The notes: a model not told the origin generated them from the sequence alone. A DNA stretch of 64,000 nucleotides from a bacterium (GCA_021780905.1 JAJXXW010000080.1:62001-126000), one strand, 5' to 3'; shown: positions 36,575-45,961, counted from the first letter of the stretch. Numbers and translations are program-made.

Positions 36575-38341
36575 TCACTTCGCCGGATACCGCCAGACCC
36601 AGTCGCCCTGGGAAATGTCTGGCACGTTGCCGCCTTTCTGGTTGACCACCACGCCGCCGTCATCCGTTTCATTCCAGCCGACGGAATACAAAACAAATTG
36701 TCCGTCCGCCGTGCGCCGGTATTTCAGCGGCCCGCCGCCGATGACATCGTGCGGCACCTTGGCGATGAACTGCGGCGCGAGCGCGTCCAGCGATTCGGGA
36801 AATTCCCCGTGCGCCAGCCGGTAACGCTCCAGCGCGATGGTCGTGCGCGCCAAGTCCACGGAAGCCTGGCCGTAGGCGAATTTTTTCACGGCGTTGCCCA
36901 GCGCCGGCAACATCACCCGTTCGCAAAAGTTAATGGGCGTTGCCCCCTTTTTCATTTCAGCTTCAAACGCTTTTTCAGCGCGGCGGACGCCGGCGGGAGA
37001 AGCCGTGCCTTGAACATCATCCGCCGTTGGGAGGTAAAACGCCACCGTTATCCGGGCGAGCCGAAGCCGGATTTGATCAAACCAACCGGCCGGAATCAAA
37101 TGGGTGAGGATTTTGACCGGCAACGGCGGGTGGAAATTTTGCGTCTCGGTTTCCCCACCAAACATTCCGAGAACATTCGGGATTTGTTCTGGATGTCTCC
37201 GCAGGTAATCAATAATGCCGCTCCACGCTCCCATTTCGCCGCGCATGGACAGCTTGTAATCCGCCAAGAAATCCAGCTTCGCCAGTTCCGCGTCGAGCGC
37301 GACCAACTGCGCGTCCGACCACCGATGTTCCGCCAGACCTTCATAAATTGGCTGGAGCGTGATCTGCCACATGGCAATCCGCACAAAATGTGAAATCAAA
37401 AATGGCTCCGTGCGAATCGCCTCGGTCAACCGCAGCATCAGATTAACATCCGCCAGCGCCTTTTCCGACTGGCCGTTTTGCAATTCCGCCAGCGCGCGCA
37501 GTTGTAGCAATTGGGCAGAACTTTTCATCGCCGCCAGCTGTGGCAGCAAAATGTTCGCCGGACATTCGGTGTCGTAATTGAGCGGAAAGCGTGAATACGG
37601 CAGCAGGCTGGCCTGCCGCAGTTCTTCCACCGTCGCGTTGTATTTGCCCAGCACTTGCAGGACATCGTGAGCCGGTGAAGACGATGGAATCGGAACGGTG
37701 AACAAGTTTGTCTTCGTGGCGAAAAGTTCCAGCCGCAATTTCAAATCGGTCATCTTGCTCTCAGCCCAATTGCCCGCGCCGGCGGTGCGATAGCCGTAGT
37801 CATCGCCAAGGTCAAATTCAAGCCGGTTCACGACATTGGTATTGTAAGGCTTCACGCGATTCCCGTTCTTATTCAGCATCGCGGCGTAACAACTGGCCAC
37901 CACCGGAGCCATCGCGAAGTTCTGTTCGTCCGGCACGGGCGGTGGCACGACGTTGACAAAATCAAAATGTTCGCCCTTGGCCTCCCATTTGTGCTTGAAC
38001 TGGTTCCAAGCGTGCCAGCCGCGCCAGTCTTCCTCCGCGTAAAACAACGCAATCAACGTGGCCAAACACGCCAGCGCAAAAAGTCCCCGCCGCCAGTGCT
38101 TCCAAAACAGCCAGCGGATGAAACTCACAAAGCTCGCAAGCAAAAAGATTATTGTCACCGCAACCCCGACAACCACAAACAGCCGCAATTCGTCACCCGA
38201 CCTGGCTATGGGCGTTCTCATGGCAATCAACCAAATCAACAAGATGACTGCCAGCGCGACCATCAGAATCAGCCACCCCAGCAAAAGGCCGCGCCAGCCG
38301 GTCAACGATTTCTTCCAGATGCCTTTCGGTTTTTCGTCCAT
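36575..38341 (-). CDS. Multi-pass membrane protein of unknown function, 588 residues
   Basis: The N-terminus has three membrane helices (about 20-42, 53-72 and 84-100: LLLGWLILMVALAVILLIWL, LFVVVGVAVTIIFLLASF, LFALACLATLIALFYAE). The rest is a large, mostly helical external domain. Near the C-terminus lies a segment often seen in Verrucomicrobia unknown proteins (ALERYRLAHGEFPESLDAL, then GGPLKYRRTADGQFVLYSVG). No catalytic motif is recognised. It may be read with the beta-CASP gene downstream. Confidence 0.7.
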   Translation of the reverse strand: MDEKPKGIWKKSLTGWRGLLLGWLILMVALAVILLIWLIAMRTPIARSGDELRLFVVVGVAVTIIFLLASFVSFIRWLFWKHWRRGLFALACLATLIALFYAEEDWRGWHAWNQFKHKWEAKGEHFDFVNVVPPPVPDEQNFAMAPVVASCYAAMLNKNGNRVKPYNTNVVNRLEFDLGDDYGYRTAGAGNWAESKMTDLKLRLELFATKTNLFTVPIPSSSPAHDVLQVLGKYNATVEELRQASLLPYSRFPLNYDTECPANILLPQLAAMKSSAQLLQLRALAELQNGQSEKALADVNLMLRLTEAIRTEPFLISHFVRIAMWQITLQPIYEGLAEHRWSDAQLVALDAELAKLDFLADYKLSMRGEMGAWSGIIDYLRRHPEQIPNVLGMFGGETETQNFHPPLPVKILTHLIPAGWFDQIRLRLARITVAFYLPTADDVQGTASPAGVRRAEKAFEAEMKKGATPINFCERVMLPALGNAVKKFAYGQASVDLARTTIALERYRLAHGEFPESLDALAPQFIAKVPHDVIGGGPLKYRRTADGQFVLYSVGWNETDDGGVVVNQKGGNVPDISQGDWVWRYPAK

Positions 38342-38431
38342 AAATTCTTTTTTTTGTAGGAGCCGAGGTGACGAGGCTCTAACTTTTCTTTGCTTTCAAT
38401 TTGAGACTCCTCACGTCGTCTCCTGCATTTT

Positions 38432-38875
38432 TTATCCCACCAAAATCTCCGCCCGCTCGCCGCGTGGCCGGGGTGTAAAATTTCTTGGCCGGTCGGCATC
38501 CCGCGTCTCGCGGGGGCCGATGAGTTCAGCCAGCATCAACTGTTGCTTCCTCAGTTCCACGATCACCTCCGGCGATGGCGGCGAAGATTTTTCCGCCAGC
38601 CTCGGCGACGGGTCGCGCAGGGAAAAATTCACCGCGAAAATAAAAATCCAGACCGCCGCCAGCCCGGCCCACGCCGTGGGATGCGGCCAGAAGAAAGTTG
38701 AGAGTTGATGGTTGAGAGCTGAGAGCCAGCCGGAGCGCGTGACGGATGACGGGAGACAAACCGGTTGCGTGTCGCGCGCCGTTGCCAAAATTTCTCCGCG
38801 CCACGCGGCAGGAATTTCCCGCAGTGGCTGGCGGCTCAGGCGGTCTTCAAACTGTTTCATGTCATCATTCATCAT
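38432..38875 (-). CDS. Small single-pass membrane protein, probable anti-sigma factor
   Basis: A cytoplasmic N-terminus (FEDRLSRQPLREIPAAWRGE) is followed by one membrane helix (AWAGLAAVWIFIFAVNFSL, about 69-87) and an outer tail rich in Pro and Arg. The gene overlaps the upstream ECF sigma gene by four bases (ATGA), the normal arrangement for sigma and anti-sigma pairs. No zinc-binding HxxxCxxC motif is seen. An imperfect heptanucleotide array (38696-38725) is translated as LSALNHQLSTF and probably represents a late insertion. Confidence 0.68.
   Translation of the reverse strand: MMNDDMKQFEDRLSRQPLREIPAAWRGEILATARDTQPVCLPSSVTRSGWLSALNHQLSTFFWPHPTAWAGLAAVWIFIFAVNFSLRDPSPRLAEKSSPPSPEVIVELRKQQLMLAELIGPRETRDADRPRNFTPRPRGERAEILVG
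38696..38725 (-). repeat. Imperfect heptanucleotide array inside the anti-sigma gene
   Basis: Four 7-base units are seen on the plus strand: AGTTGAG, AGTTGAT, GGTTGAG, AGCTGAG, then AG. It is similar in unit length and copy number to arrays inside recG and purL. Confidence 0.6.
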
Positions 38876-39399
38876 TCGGCCTGCTTCATTTCTTCATAGA
38901 GTGGACGCAACTGGTCGCGCAATTTGTCTAAGCCGTAGCGATACCGGCTGGCGGCGGTGTTTGGCGGGATGTCCAGCGCGGCGGCGATTTCCTCGAATGT
39001 CAGGCCGCCCCACAGTTTCAAATGCACGACGGCGCGCTGTTCCGCCGGCAGTTCGCCGAGCGCGGCGGAAAGTTCGGCGCGGAAAAGTTTTTCATCCGGG
39101 TCGCTGGCCGGCGCGAAGGGTGAAACGATTTCCGCTGCGAAATTTTCCTTTGTCCGCTCGCGCGTGCCGCGCCGGCGCATCAGGTCAATCGCCGCATTGT
39201 GCGCGAGGCGGATGAGAAAGGCGCGTTCCTCGCGGACGCCGGCGAGCAGCGTCGCGTCGCGCGCGAGCTTGACGAAGACTTCCTGAAGCAGATCGCGCGT
39301 GTCCGCCTCGGCGCGCGTGAGGTTCAGCAGGAAGGCGAACAGGGCCGGTGCGTGGGCGTCGTAGAGCCGTTCGATTTCCGGGCGGGCGGGCATTTTCAT
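38872..39399 (-). CDS. ECF RNA polymerase sigma factor
   Basis: The 175 residues carry sigma-70 region 2 (RLYDAHAPALFAFLLNLTR, then DLLQEVFVKLARD) and region 4 (LPAEQRAVVHLKLWGGLTFE, then AAALDIPPNTAASRYRYGLD). A short variable linker joins them. It would direct polymerase to a small stress regulon and is probably held by the membrane protein encoded downstream. Its own promoter may lie in the 90-base gap upstream. Confidence 0.93.
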   Translation of the reverse strand: MKMPARPEIERLYDAHAPALFAFLLNLTRAEADTRDLLQEVFVKLARDATLLAGVREERAFLIRLAHNAAIDLMRRRGTRERTKENFAAEIVSPFAPASDPDEKLFRAELSAALGELPAEQRAVVHLKLWGGLTFEEIAAALDIPPNTAASRYRYGLDKLRDQLRPLYEEMKQAE

Positions 39400-39491
39400 A
39401 ATGACGCGCCTGCCGCCGGGATTTGTCTAGCCGGAAATGATTTTCATGCCGCGCCGGCTGGCGGCGGCATGAAGGCATGACTCCCTCCCTT

Positions 39492-39865
39492 TTACCGGGC
39501 CGAAATCACTTCCGCAGTTTGTAACAGCACCGGGCCGAGCAGGCCCGACACCAGCAGCGGCGAATTTTTTGTCCAGTGATGCCATGTCGTGAACGTCAGC
39601 CGGCCGGTGGGGCTGGGCTTGCCGTCGAGCAGCCATTGCGGCCATGCCTTGATGACATCACCATTCCATTCGCAGTCCGGCGGCAATTGTTCGTCGCCGA
39701 TGCGCCGGTTCGGCCAGAGGTTGGTGATCTTGATGCGCAGATGGTTCACGCCCGGTTTCGCGGCGGCGGTGACGTTCACGCGGAACGGCGGCTTCCACAA
39801 CACACCGAAATCCTGGCCGTTCAGGGAAACCTCGGCGAAATGCTTCACGGGGTAGTTCCAGACTA
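39492..39865 (-). pseudogene. C-terminal remnant of a glycoside hydrolase (sugar-binding domain)
   Basis: The segments KHFAEVSLNGQDFGVLWKPP and FRVNVTAAAKPGVNHLRIKI, then TNLWPNRRIGDEQLP and SPLLVSGLLGPVLL, match the jelly-roll C-terminus of large family 2/106-like glycosidases. The frame continues upstream only to about 39865 and then breaks, so the catalytic part (normally hundreds of residues) is missing. The gene has been lost by deletion. Confidence 0.72.
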
Positions 39866-39909
39866 GTCAAGCGGGTTGGTTTTGAACTCGTTTAGTAGTT
39901 TGTTTTCCG

Positions 39910-40809
39910 TTAAAACCGCGTGAGCTTTTCCAGCTCCTTCACGCGCTGCTCGATGGCCTTGCGCGTAGCCTTGGTCGTGGCGTTCAGGCCGAAGCCTTCG
40001 CAACAGAACGACGCGGTGACGCTGCCATAAACCATCGCGCGGCGGATGTTTTTATCCACCGGGCCGCGCGCACTGGCGAGATAACCCATCAGGCCGCCGA
40101 CGAACGAATCGCCCGCACCGGTCGGGTCTTCGACCGTGTGCAGCGGATATGCGGGACAGATGAAAATGCCTTTGGGGCCGGACAGCACGGAGCCGTGCGA
40201 CCCTTTTTTGATGATGACATATTCCGGGCCAAGCGCGTGGATTTTTTTCAGCGCGCGGAACAGGTTGTCTTCCTGCGTGAGCAGTTCCGCCTCGCTGTCG
40301 TTCAGCACAAAGCCGTCCACGCGCTGGAGCAACTTGAGCAACTCCGGCAAGGCGATGTTGATCCACAAATCCATCGAGTCGGCGACGACGAATTTCGGCT
40401 TGTGCATCTGGTCAAGCACGGAAATCTGCAATGCCGGCGAGATGTTGCCGAGCAGCACGAAGGGCGCGGCGCGGTAGGCGTCCGGCAGTTTCGGCTGGAA
40501 CGTCTCGATGACGCCGAGTTCCGTCGCGAGGGTTCGGCGGTTGTTCATGTTCACCTCGTATTCGCCGGACCAGTGAAAGGTTTTGCCGGGCAAAATCTGC
40601 AGGCCGGCGAGGTCAATGTTGTGCTTTTGGTAAAGCTGGATGTATTTTGGCGGAAAATCCTCGCCGACGCCGCCGACGAGTTTCACGCTCGAAAAGAAAC
40701 TGGCTGCAACCGCCGCGTGGCTGGCGGAGCCGCCCAGCAGGCGAGGGTTTTCCTTGGTGGGGGTTTTAATGGAATCCAGTGCGGTGGTGCCGGCGATGAG
40801 GACGCTCAT
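39910..40809 (-). CDS. PfkB-family carbohydrate or nucleoside kinase
   Basis: The 299 residues have the ribokinase fold. The N-terminal glycine-rich element GGSASHAAVAA binds the sugar. The C-terminal signature DPTGAGDSFVGGLMGYLA (about 230-247) carries the catalytic Asp and anion hole. The substrate cannot be fixed from sequence; ribokinase, adenosine-kinase-like or fructokinase activity are all possible. Upstream is the glyoxalase gene on the same strand, 87 bases away. Confidence 0.9.
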   Translation of the reverse strand: MSVLIAGTTALDSIKTPTKENPRLLGGSASHAAVAASFFSSVKLVGGVGEDFPPKYIQLYQKHNIDLAGLQILPGKTFHWSGEYEVNMNNRRTLATELGVIETFQPKLPDAYRAAPFVLLGNISPALQISVLDQMHKPKFVVADSMDLWINIALPELLKLLQRVDGFVLNDSEAELLTQEDNLFRALKKIHALGPEYVIIKKGSHGSVLSGPKGIFICPAYPLHTVEDPTGAGDSFVGGLMGYLASARGPVDKNIRRAMVYGSVTASFCCEGFGLNATTKATRKAIEQRVKELEKLTRF

Positions 40810-40896
40810 GTTTGAATTTTAGGTTTTGAATGTTTCATTTTTGGTTGCCACGGCGCGCTGCGGGTGCCGGCGACGGTCACCGGCCAGCGCGGCGGA

Positions 40897-41277
40897 TTAT
40901 TTCTTTTGGATCAGTTCGATTTCGTAGCCCTCTGGCGCGTCGATGAAGGCAAAGGTTGTGCCGGTGGAACTGGTGGTCGGGCCGTCGGAATATTTCAAGC
41001 CGTGCGCGGCCAGATGCTTTTCAAAATCGGCCAGACTATCCACCTCAAAGGCGAGGTGCGTCAGGTCGGGCTGGCATTGGACGGGTTCGCTGCCGGGAAA
41101 ATGGCACAGCTCAATCAATTCCTCGCTGCCGGCGGCTTGCAGAAAAACCAGCTCCGAACCGCGCGGCGATTTGTGACGCTTCACCTCGGCCAGGCCGAGA
41201 ATGTCGCGGTAAAATTTCACCGTGCGTTCGAGATCGTTGACGCGGTAACGGGTGTGCAGGAGTTTGCCGACTTTCAT
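40897..41277 (-). CDS. Lactoylglutathione lyase-like VOC protein (glyoxalase I)
   Basis: The start at 41277 (MKVGKLLHTRYRVNDLERTV) fits the family; an ATG two codons upstream is possible. Metal ligands of glyoxalase I can be placed: His in LLHTRYRV, Glu in ELIELCHFP, His in LTHLAFEV and Glu in GYEIELIQ. At 126 residues it has normal length for the bacterial single-domain enzyme. It detoxifies methylglyoxal as the hemithioacetal with a thiol; which thiol the cell uses is not known. Confidence 0.85.
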   Translation of the reverse strand: MKVGKLLHTRYRVNDLERTVKFYRDILGLAEVKRHKSPRGSELVFLQAAGSEELIELCHFPGSEPVQCQPDLTHLAFEVDSLADFEKHLAAHGLKYSDGPTTSSTGTTFAFIDAPEGYEIELIQKK

Positions 41278-41461
41278 GGGCAAAGTTTATCGTGAATCCT
41301 TGCCGGCGCAAACGCAGAAAGTGGACAAATGCGGTCGAGCGAAGAACGCGAAGCCGGACGGAGGCGGAAATTCCTTGGCTGCCGTCGGTTTCTTCGCGCG
41401 ATGCTTTTACCGTCCGCAGTTTTTCATTTCCCGTCGCATCAATCTGCGGCATGATGCTTTC

Positions 41462-41962
41462 ATGGGTAAACGACGCGAAGCGCGCGAACGCGCGGTGCAG
41501 TTTCTATTTCAGCACGACCTGAATCCGCCAGAGAATCTGGAACTGGAGTTGGCGACGTTCTGGAATTCCCAGCGCGCCGCCGCGTTGGAGGAAGAAAAAG
41601 GCCCGGCCAAATGGGGCGAAGTCACCGAGCTGCCGCCGCCCACCGTCGAGGAGGCCGAACTGCGGCTGTTCGCCGAACCGCTCATTCGCGGCACGCTGGA
41701 ACACCGCGCCGCGATTGACGAGAAAATAAAAAGCCACGCGAGAAATTGGGATTTTCACCGGATCGCCGCCGTGGACCGCAACATCATGCGGCTGGCTATC
41801 TACGAAATGCTGCATCGGCAGGACATCCCGCCGGTGGTGAGCATCAACGAAGCGGTGGACATCGCCAAAAAATTTTCCACCGAGGACAGCGGCAAGTTTG
41901 TGAACGGCATCCTCGACAAGATCCGCAGTGAAATTCTGCGCCCGGCGCGCGATGTGAAATGA
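41462..41962 (+). CDS. nusB: Transcription antitermination factor NusB
   Basis: The start at 41462 (MGKRREARERAVQFLFQHDL) is the family start; upstream frame codons do not match. The 166 residues include IAAVDRNIMRLAIYEML and PPVVSINEAVDIAKKFS, then FVNGILDKI, typical of NusB. A longer-than-usual acidic linker occurs at about 40-65. NusB binds boxA RNA with NusE (ribosomal S10) for rRNA antitermination. Its stop overlaps the next start by four bases. Confidence 0.95.
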   Translation: MGKRREARERAVQFLFQHDLNPPENLELELATFWNSQRAAALEEEKGPAKWGEVTELPPPTVEEAELRLFAEPLIRGTLEHRAAIDEKIKSHARNWDFHRIAAVDRNIMRLAIYEMLHRQDIPPVVSINEAVDIAKKFSTEDSGKFVNGILDKIRSEILRPARDVK

Positions 41963-42789
41963 AATTCGCGGATTTACATCTGCACACGCAGTTTTCCGAC
42001 GGCACGTTCACGCCGGAGGATCTGGTGGTGCGGGCACAGAACGCCGGACTCGCGTGCGTCGCGCTGACCGACCATGATTCGGTCGAGGGTTGCGAACGCG
42101 CGGCCGCAGCGTGCGCCAAGGTGAGGATGGAATTCATCGCCGGAGCGGAACTCACGGCGGAACACGACGACACCGAAGTCCACGTCCTGGGTTATTTTCT
42201 CGACACGAAAAACGCGGTGCTGCTCGAGCGCATTGGAAAATTTCAAGCGGTGCGGCAAAATCGCATCCGCGAAATGTGCGCGGCGCTCAATCAGCTCGGC
42301 GTTCCACTGCAGGCCGAATCCGTGTTTGCGCTGGCCAATTGCAAGTCGCCCGGCCGGCCGCACGTCGCCCGCGCGCTGGTGCGGGAAAAACTCATTGGCA
42401 ACCTCGACGAGGCCTTTGAAAAATATCTTAAGAAAGGCCGGCCCGCCTGGGTGCCCAAGACCAAGATGTCCGCGCTCGAAGGCGTCGAGCTGATTCATCA
42501 GGCCGGCGGCCTGGCGGTGATGGCGCATCCGGGCTTGAACCGCACCGACGACATCATTCCCGACCTCGTGGACGCCGGCCTGGACGGCATCGAATGTTTT
42601 CACACCAAGCACTCCACGGTGATGGCCGAGCGTTATTTGGAAATGGCCGAGAAATACCACCTGCTCGTCACCGGCGGCAGCGACTGCCACGGCTTCAGCA
42701 AAAAGCAGCCGCTGATCGGCACGGTCAAGCTGCCTTACGAACACGTCGAACGGCTCAAGGCGAAACACGTTGAACGGTTAAATCGTTAA
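41959..42789 (+). CDS. PHP-domain phosphoesterase (TrpH/YciV, RNase AM-like)
   Basis: The metal-binding motifs DLHLHTQFSDG (about 5-15), ALTDHDSVEG and GAELTAEH, then MAHPG and GGSDCHG, are all present. At 276 residues it matches the YciV/RNase AM group, a 3',5'-nucleotide bisphosphatase or 5'-3' exoribonuclease that matures RNA 5' ends. It is translationally coupled to nusB, which fits an RNA-related task. Confidence 0.9.
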   Translation: MKFADLHLHTQFSDGTFTPEDLVVRAQNAGLACVALTDHDSVEGCERAAAACAKVRMEFIAGAELTAEHDDTEVHVLGYFLDTKNAVLLERIGKFQAVRQNRIREMCAALNQLGVPLQAESVFALANCKSPGRPHVARALVREKLIGNLDEAFEKYLKKGRPAWVPKTKMSALEGVELIHQAGGLAVMAHPGLNRTDDIIPDLVDAGLDGIECFHTKHSTVMAERYLEMAEKYHLLVTGGSDCHGFSKKQPLIGTVKLPYEHVERLKAKHVERLNR

Positions 42790-42853
42790 ATGGCGCAATC
42801 GGAACCGCCGACTATTCCACGATCTCACGATTAACATTTTAATCATTCAACGA

Positions 42854-43765
42854 ATGAACTTGTTCGCCAAATTCAAAGCCGGCCTCACCAAGACGCACGC
42901 CAAGCTCACGCACGAAATCAAGCGCATCGTCACGCGCTCGCCCAGACTCACCGTCGAGTCGCTGGAAGAAATCGAGCACGCGCTGCTGGCCGCCGACCTC
43001 GGCCTGGCCATGACCTCGCAAATTGTCGCGGCGGTCAAGCTGGCTTACGAAACGCAAGGCGCGGCGGGTCTGGATTATCTCACCATCGCGCGGGCGGAAA
43101 TCGAAAAAAGCCTTTCCAACAACAAGCCGGATTTGATCACAGCCGCGCACGGCACCACCGTGGTTTCCATCGTCGGCGTCAATGGCACGGGCAAGACCAC
43201 CACGAGCGCGAAGTTGGCCCATTATTTTCAGGCGCGGAAAAAATCCGTGCTGCTTGCCGCGTGCGACACGTTTCGCGCGGCGGCCATTGAGCAATTGAAA
43301 CTTTGGGGCGCGCGATTGAAGATTGAAGTCATCGCCAGCGGCTACGGCGCGGACGCGGCGTCCGTGGCACACGACGCCGTGACCGCCGCGCAGGCGCGCA
43401 AGGCGGATTACCTGTTCATTGACACCGCCGGACGCTTGCACACGAAGCACAACTTAATGCAGGAGTTGCAGAAGCTGCACCGCGTCATCGGCAAGCAGCT
43501 CGCCGGCGCACCGCATGAAGTGTTGCTTGTCCTCGACGGCAGCACCGGCATGAACGCGCTGAACCAGGCGCGGGAATTTCACAAGGCCGTGCCGCTCACC
43601 GGCCTCATCGTCACCAAGCTCGACGGCACCAGCAAAGGCGGCATGGTGGTGGCCATTCACAAGGAGCTCGGCCTGCCCATCAAATTCATCGGCCTCGGCG
43701 AACAGCCGGACGACTTGCAGTCTTTCGACGCGAAACTGTTCGCACAGGCGCTGTTTGAGGAGTGA
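42854..43765 (+). CDS. ftsY: Signal recognition particle receptor FtsY
   Basis: The 303 residues consist of the N domain (about 1-95) and the G domain. GTPase motifs are GVNGTGKTTTSAKLA (G1), DTFRAAA, DTAGRLHT (G3) and TKLDGTSKGG (G4). It lacks the long acidic A domain of E. coli FtsY, which is common outside Proteobacteria. It brings ribosome-SRP complexes to the Sec translocon. It is on the same strand as nusB and the PHP gene and convergent with recG. Confidence 0.96.
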   Translation: MNLFAKFKAGLTKTHAKLTHEIKRIVTRSPRLTVESLEEIEHALLAADLGLAMTSQIVAAVKLAYETQGAAGLDYLTIARAEIEKSLSNNKPDLITAAHGTTVVSIVGVNGTGKTTTSAKLAHYFQARKKSVLLAACDTFRAAAIEQLKLWGARLKIEVIASGYGADAASVAHDAVTAAQARKADYLFIDTAGRLHTKHNLMQELQKLHRVIGKQLAGAPHEVLLVLDGSTGMNALNQAREFHKAVPLTGLIVTKLDGTSKGGMVVAIHKELGLPIKFIGLGEQPDDLQSFDAKLFAQALFEE

Positions 43766-43825
43766 ATTTTCCGAACGGCACCCGATCGCGGGGGCGGGCG
43801 GACACCGGCCAGCGTCTGGGCATGT

Positions 43826-45898
43826 TCATCTTAAATTTCCGACCAGCGTTCGGGCCTGCCGGACCAGGTGCAAATCCTCCGCCAGATTGCCAAAGCGGAG
43901 CTTCATCGCGCCGCTCTGCTGCTGGCCCAGCAATTCCCCCGGCCCGCGCAGCTTCAAATCCGCCTCGGCAATCTTGAATCCATCCGTCGTGTCCTCCAGA
44001 ATTTTCAGCCGCGCCTGCGCCTCCGGGTGCTGCGCGTCCGAAACGAGGATGCAAAAGCTCTCGTGCGCACCGCGCCCGATGCGTCCGCGCAACTGGTGCA
44101 ACTGCGCCAGCCCGAAATGCTCCGCATTCTCGATGAGCATCACCGTCGCGTTTGGCACGTCCACGCCGACCTCGATCAGCGACGTGGCGACGAGCGCCTT
44201 TATTTCATTGGCGCGAAACGCCGCCATCACTTTTTCCTTTTCCGCAGATTTTATTCGCCCGTGCAGCAAACCGGCTTTGAACGGCGTCAAAGCCTTCTGC
44301 ACATTTTCAAATTCCTTCGTCACCGCCTTGATGTCCTTGTCCGTGTCCGCCACCTCGACGCGCGGATAGACGATGTAAGCCTGCCGTCCCGTGGCAATCT
44401 TTTCGCGGATGAACTCAAACACCTTCGGCAATTTCTCCGTCGTCCGCACGAAAGTTTTTATCTGGCCGCGCCCGCCAGGCAGTTCATCAATCGTGGAAAC
44501 ATCCAGGTCGCCGTAAAGCGTCAAGCCCAGCGTGCGCGGAATCGGCGTGGCCGTCATCACCAGCAGATGCGGATAATTCCCTTTGCGCACCAGCGTTTCG
44601 CGCTGCGCCACGCCAAACTTGTGCTGCTCGTCAATGATCACGAGACCGAGCTTGGGCAGATCAAATCCGCCGGTGAGCAGCGCGTGCGTGCCGATGAAAA
44701 TAGCCGATGGAAGCTGGGAGAGGGAAGTCGGGGAACGCCCGGCCTCTGCCCTCTGCCCTCTGCCCTCTGCTTTTTTGCTCCCCGTTTGCAGTTCCACCTG
44801 CACGCCCAGCAGTTCAAACCACCTGGAAAAATTCCGGCAATGCTGTTCCGCCAGGATCTCCGTCGGCGCCATCAGCGCCACGTTGAAACCGCTTTCCAAG
44901 GCCATTAACGCGCTGCACGCCGCCACCGCCGTCTTGCCGGAACCGACATCGCCCTGCAACAGCCGCCGCATCGGATGCCTGCCGCCCATGTCCGCGCGGA
45001 TTTCCTTGAGCACGTTCGCCTGCGCGGCGGTGAGCTTGAAACCGAGTTGCGCCAAAAACGGTTTCATCAGCCGGTTGTCGCCGGCGCACGGCAGCGCCGT
45101 CGCGTTCGCCTCGAATTTTTTCCGGCGCGAATGGATTTGGAATTGCAACGTCACGAATTCGTCCAACGCCAGCCGCTGCCGCGCGATTTCCGCGTCCGTC
45201 AGTTCCTCGGGGAAATGAATCATGCGGACGGCGTTTGCCCGCGCGGGCACATTCAGGTAGGGCGCGCAGTCCTCTGCGCGCCGCCGCGTGATGGCGGAAT
45301 ACGGTGCGCACGGAGTGACGCGCCCTACCGGCGACTCTTCGATTTGCGCCTCATGCTTTTCCAAGGCCCGCCAGATGAGCGACCGCAGCACGCGCGCCGA
45401 CAGTCCTTCCGTGAGCGGATGCACCGGCACGATGCGGTTGACGTGGATGAATTCATCGTCGCCCGGCTCGACCAGTTCCGTTTCGGGATGGGTGAAGGTG
45501 CGCGGCTTTTTGGCGTCGTCCAGCTTGCCGAAGAGGAGAAACTCGCGCCCGACCGCATACCAGTCCGGCATCCACGGCTGCGCCTGCCACCAGCGGCAAT
45601 GCAATCGCGCTGAGTCGTCCTCGAACACGCACTCGAACATCGCCCGCGTGCCCTTTTTGAAGCGCTTGATGCCGGCGGCGATGATGGTGCCGCGCACGGT
45701 CGCCGGCTCGTTCAATTTCAAATCGCGGATCGGGAGAAATTTTCGCCGGTCTTCGTAACGTCGCGGCTTGTGCAGCAGCAAATCTTCAATCGTAAAAATA
45801 CCCAGCCGCGCCAGCAGCCGGGCGCGCTCCTCGCCCACGCCCCACAGCGAAGCCACGGGCGCGGCGAGCGGCGAAACTTGATTTTCCGGCGACGACAT
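43826..45898 (-). CDS. recG: ATP-dependent DNA helicase RecG
   Basis: Branch-migration helicase for stalled forks and recombination. The 690 residues show an OB-fold wedge domain (about 60-160), Walker A LLQGDVGSGKTAVAA, DEQH motif VIIDEQHKFGV, TATPIPRTLGLTLYGDL, and the C-terminal TRG region ending with LKLRGPGELLGQQQSG. Two stretches are not family sequence: residues near 45256-45329 (GRVTPCAPYSAITRRRAEDC) and 44700-44790 (KKAEGRGQRAEAG). They are repeat insertions read in frame, between the wedge and helicase domains and in a helicase surface loop, so the enzyme is probably still functional. Confidence 0.96.
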   Translation of the reverse strand: MSSPENQVSPLAAPVASLWGVGEERARLLARLGIFTIEDLLLHKPRRYEDRRKFLPIRDLKLNEPATVRGTIIAAGIKRFKKGTRAMFECVFEDDSARLHCRWWQAQPWMPDWYAVGREFLLFGKLDDAKKPRTFTHPETELVEPGDDEFIHVNRIVPVHPLTEGLSARVLRSLIWRALEKHEAQIEESPVGRVTPCAPYSAITRRRAEDCAPYLNVPARANAVRMIHFPEELTDAEIARQRLALDEFVTLQFQIHSRRKKFEANATALPCAGDNRLMKPFLAQLGFKLTAAQANVLKEIRADMGGRHPMRRLLQGDVGSGKTAVAACSALMALESGFNVALMAPTEILAEQHCRNFSRWFELLGVQVELQTGSKKAEGRGQRAEAGRSPTSLSQLPSAIFIGTHALLTGGFDLPKLGLVIIDEQHKFGVAQRETLVRKGNYPHLLVMTATPIPRTLGLTLYGDLDVSTIDELPGGRGQIKTFVRTTEKLPKVFEFIREKIATGRQAYIVYPRVEVADTDKDIKAVTKEFENVQKALTPFKAGLLHGRIKSAEKEKVMAAFRANEIKALVATSLIEVGVDVPNATVMLIENAEHFGLAQLHQLRGRIGRGAHESFCILVSDAQHPEAQARLKILEDTTDGFKIAEADLKLRGPGELLGQQQSGAMKLRFGNLAEDLHLVRQARTLVGNLR
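44743..44770 (-). repeat. Perfect heptanucleotide array inside recG
   Basis: Four copies of CCTCTGC on the plus strand (GCAGAGG on the coding strand). It is translated as part of the KKAEGRGQRAEAG insertion in a helicase loop. Confidence 0.8.
45256..45329 (-). repeat. Multi-hairpin element inserted in frame in recG
   Basis: The ends form a perfect 11-base inverted repeat GGTAGGGCGCG/CGCGCCCTACC (45256-45266 and 45319-45329). An inner stem GCGCGCAG/CTGCGCGC lies at 45262-45281. The element encodes about 25 residues (GRVTPCAPYSAITRRRAEDC and on) that interrupt an otherwise normal RecG sequence. Confidence 0.8.
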
Positions 45899-45961
45899 TG
45901 GTCGAACGATACGAATCGTTCAAAAAAGCTTCAACGCGAAAGGAAGCGGAATTGGACAAAA

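Noticed and set aside
44743-44770. Tandem repeats as a CRISPR array
   Set aside because: Units are only 7 bases, directly adjacent, with no spacers and no cas genes.
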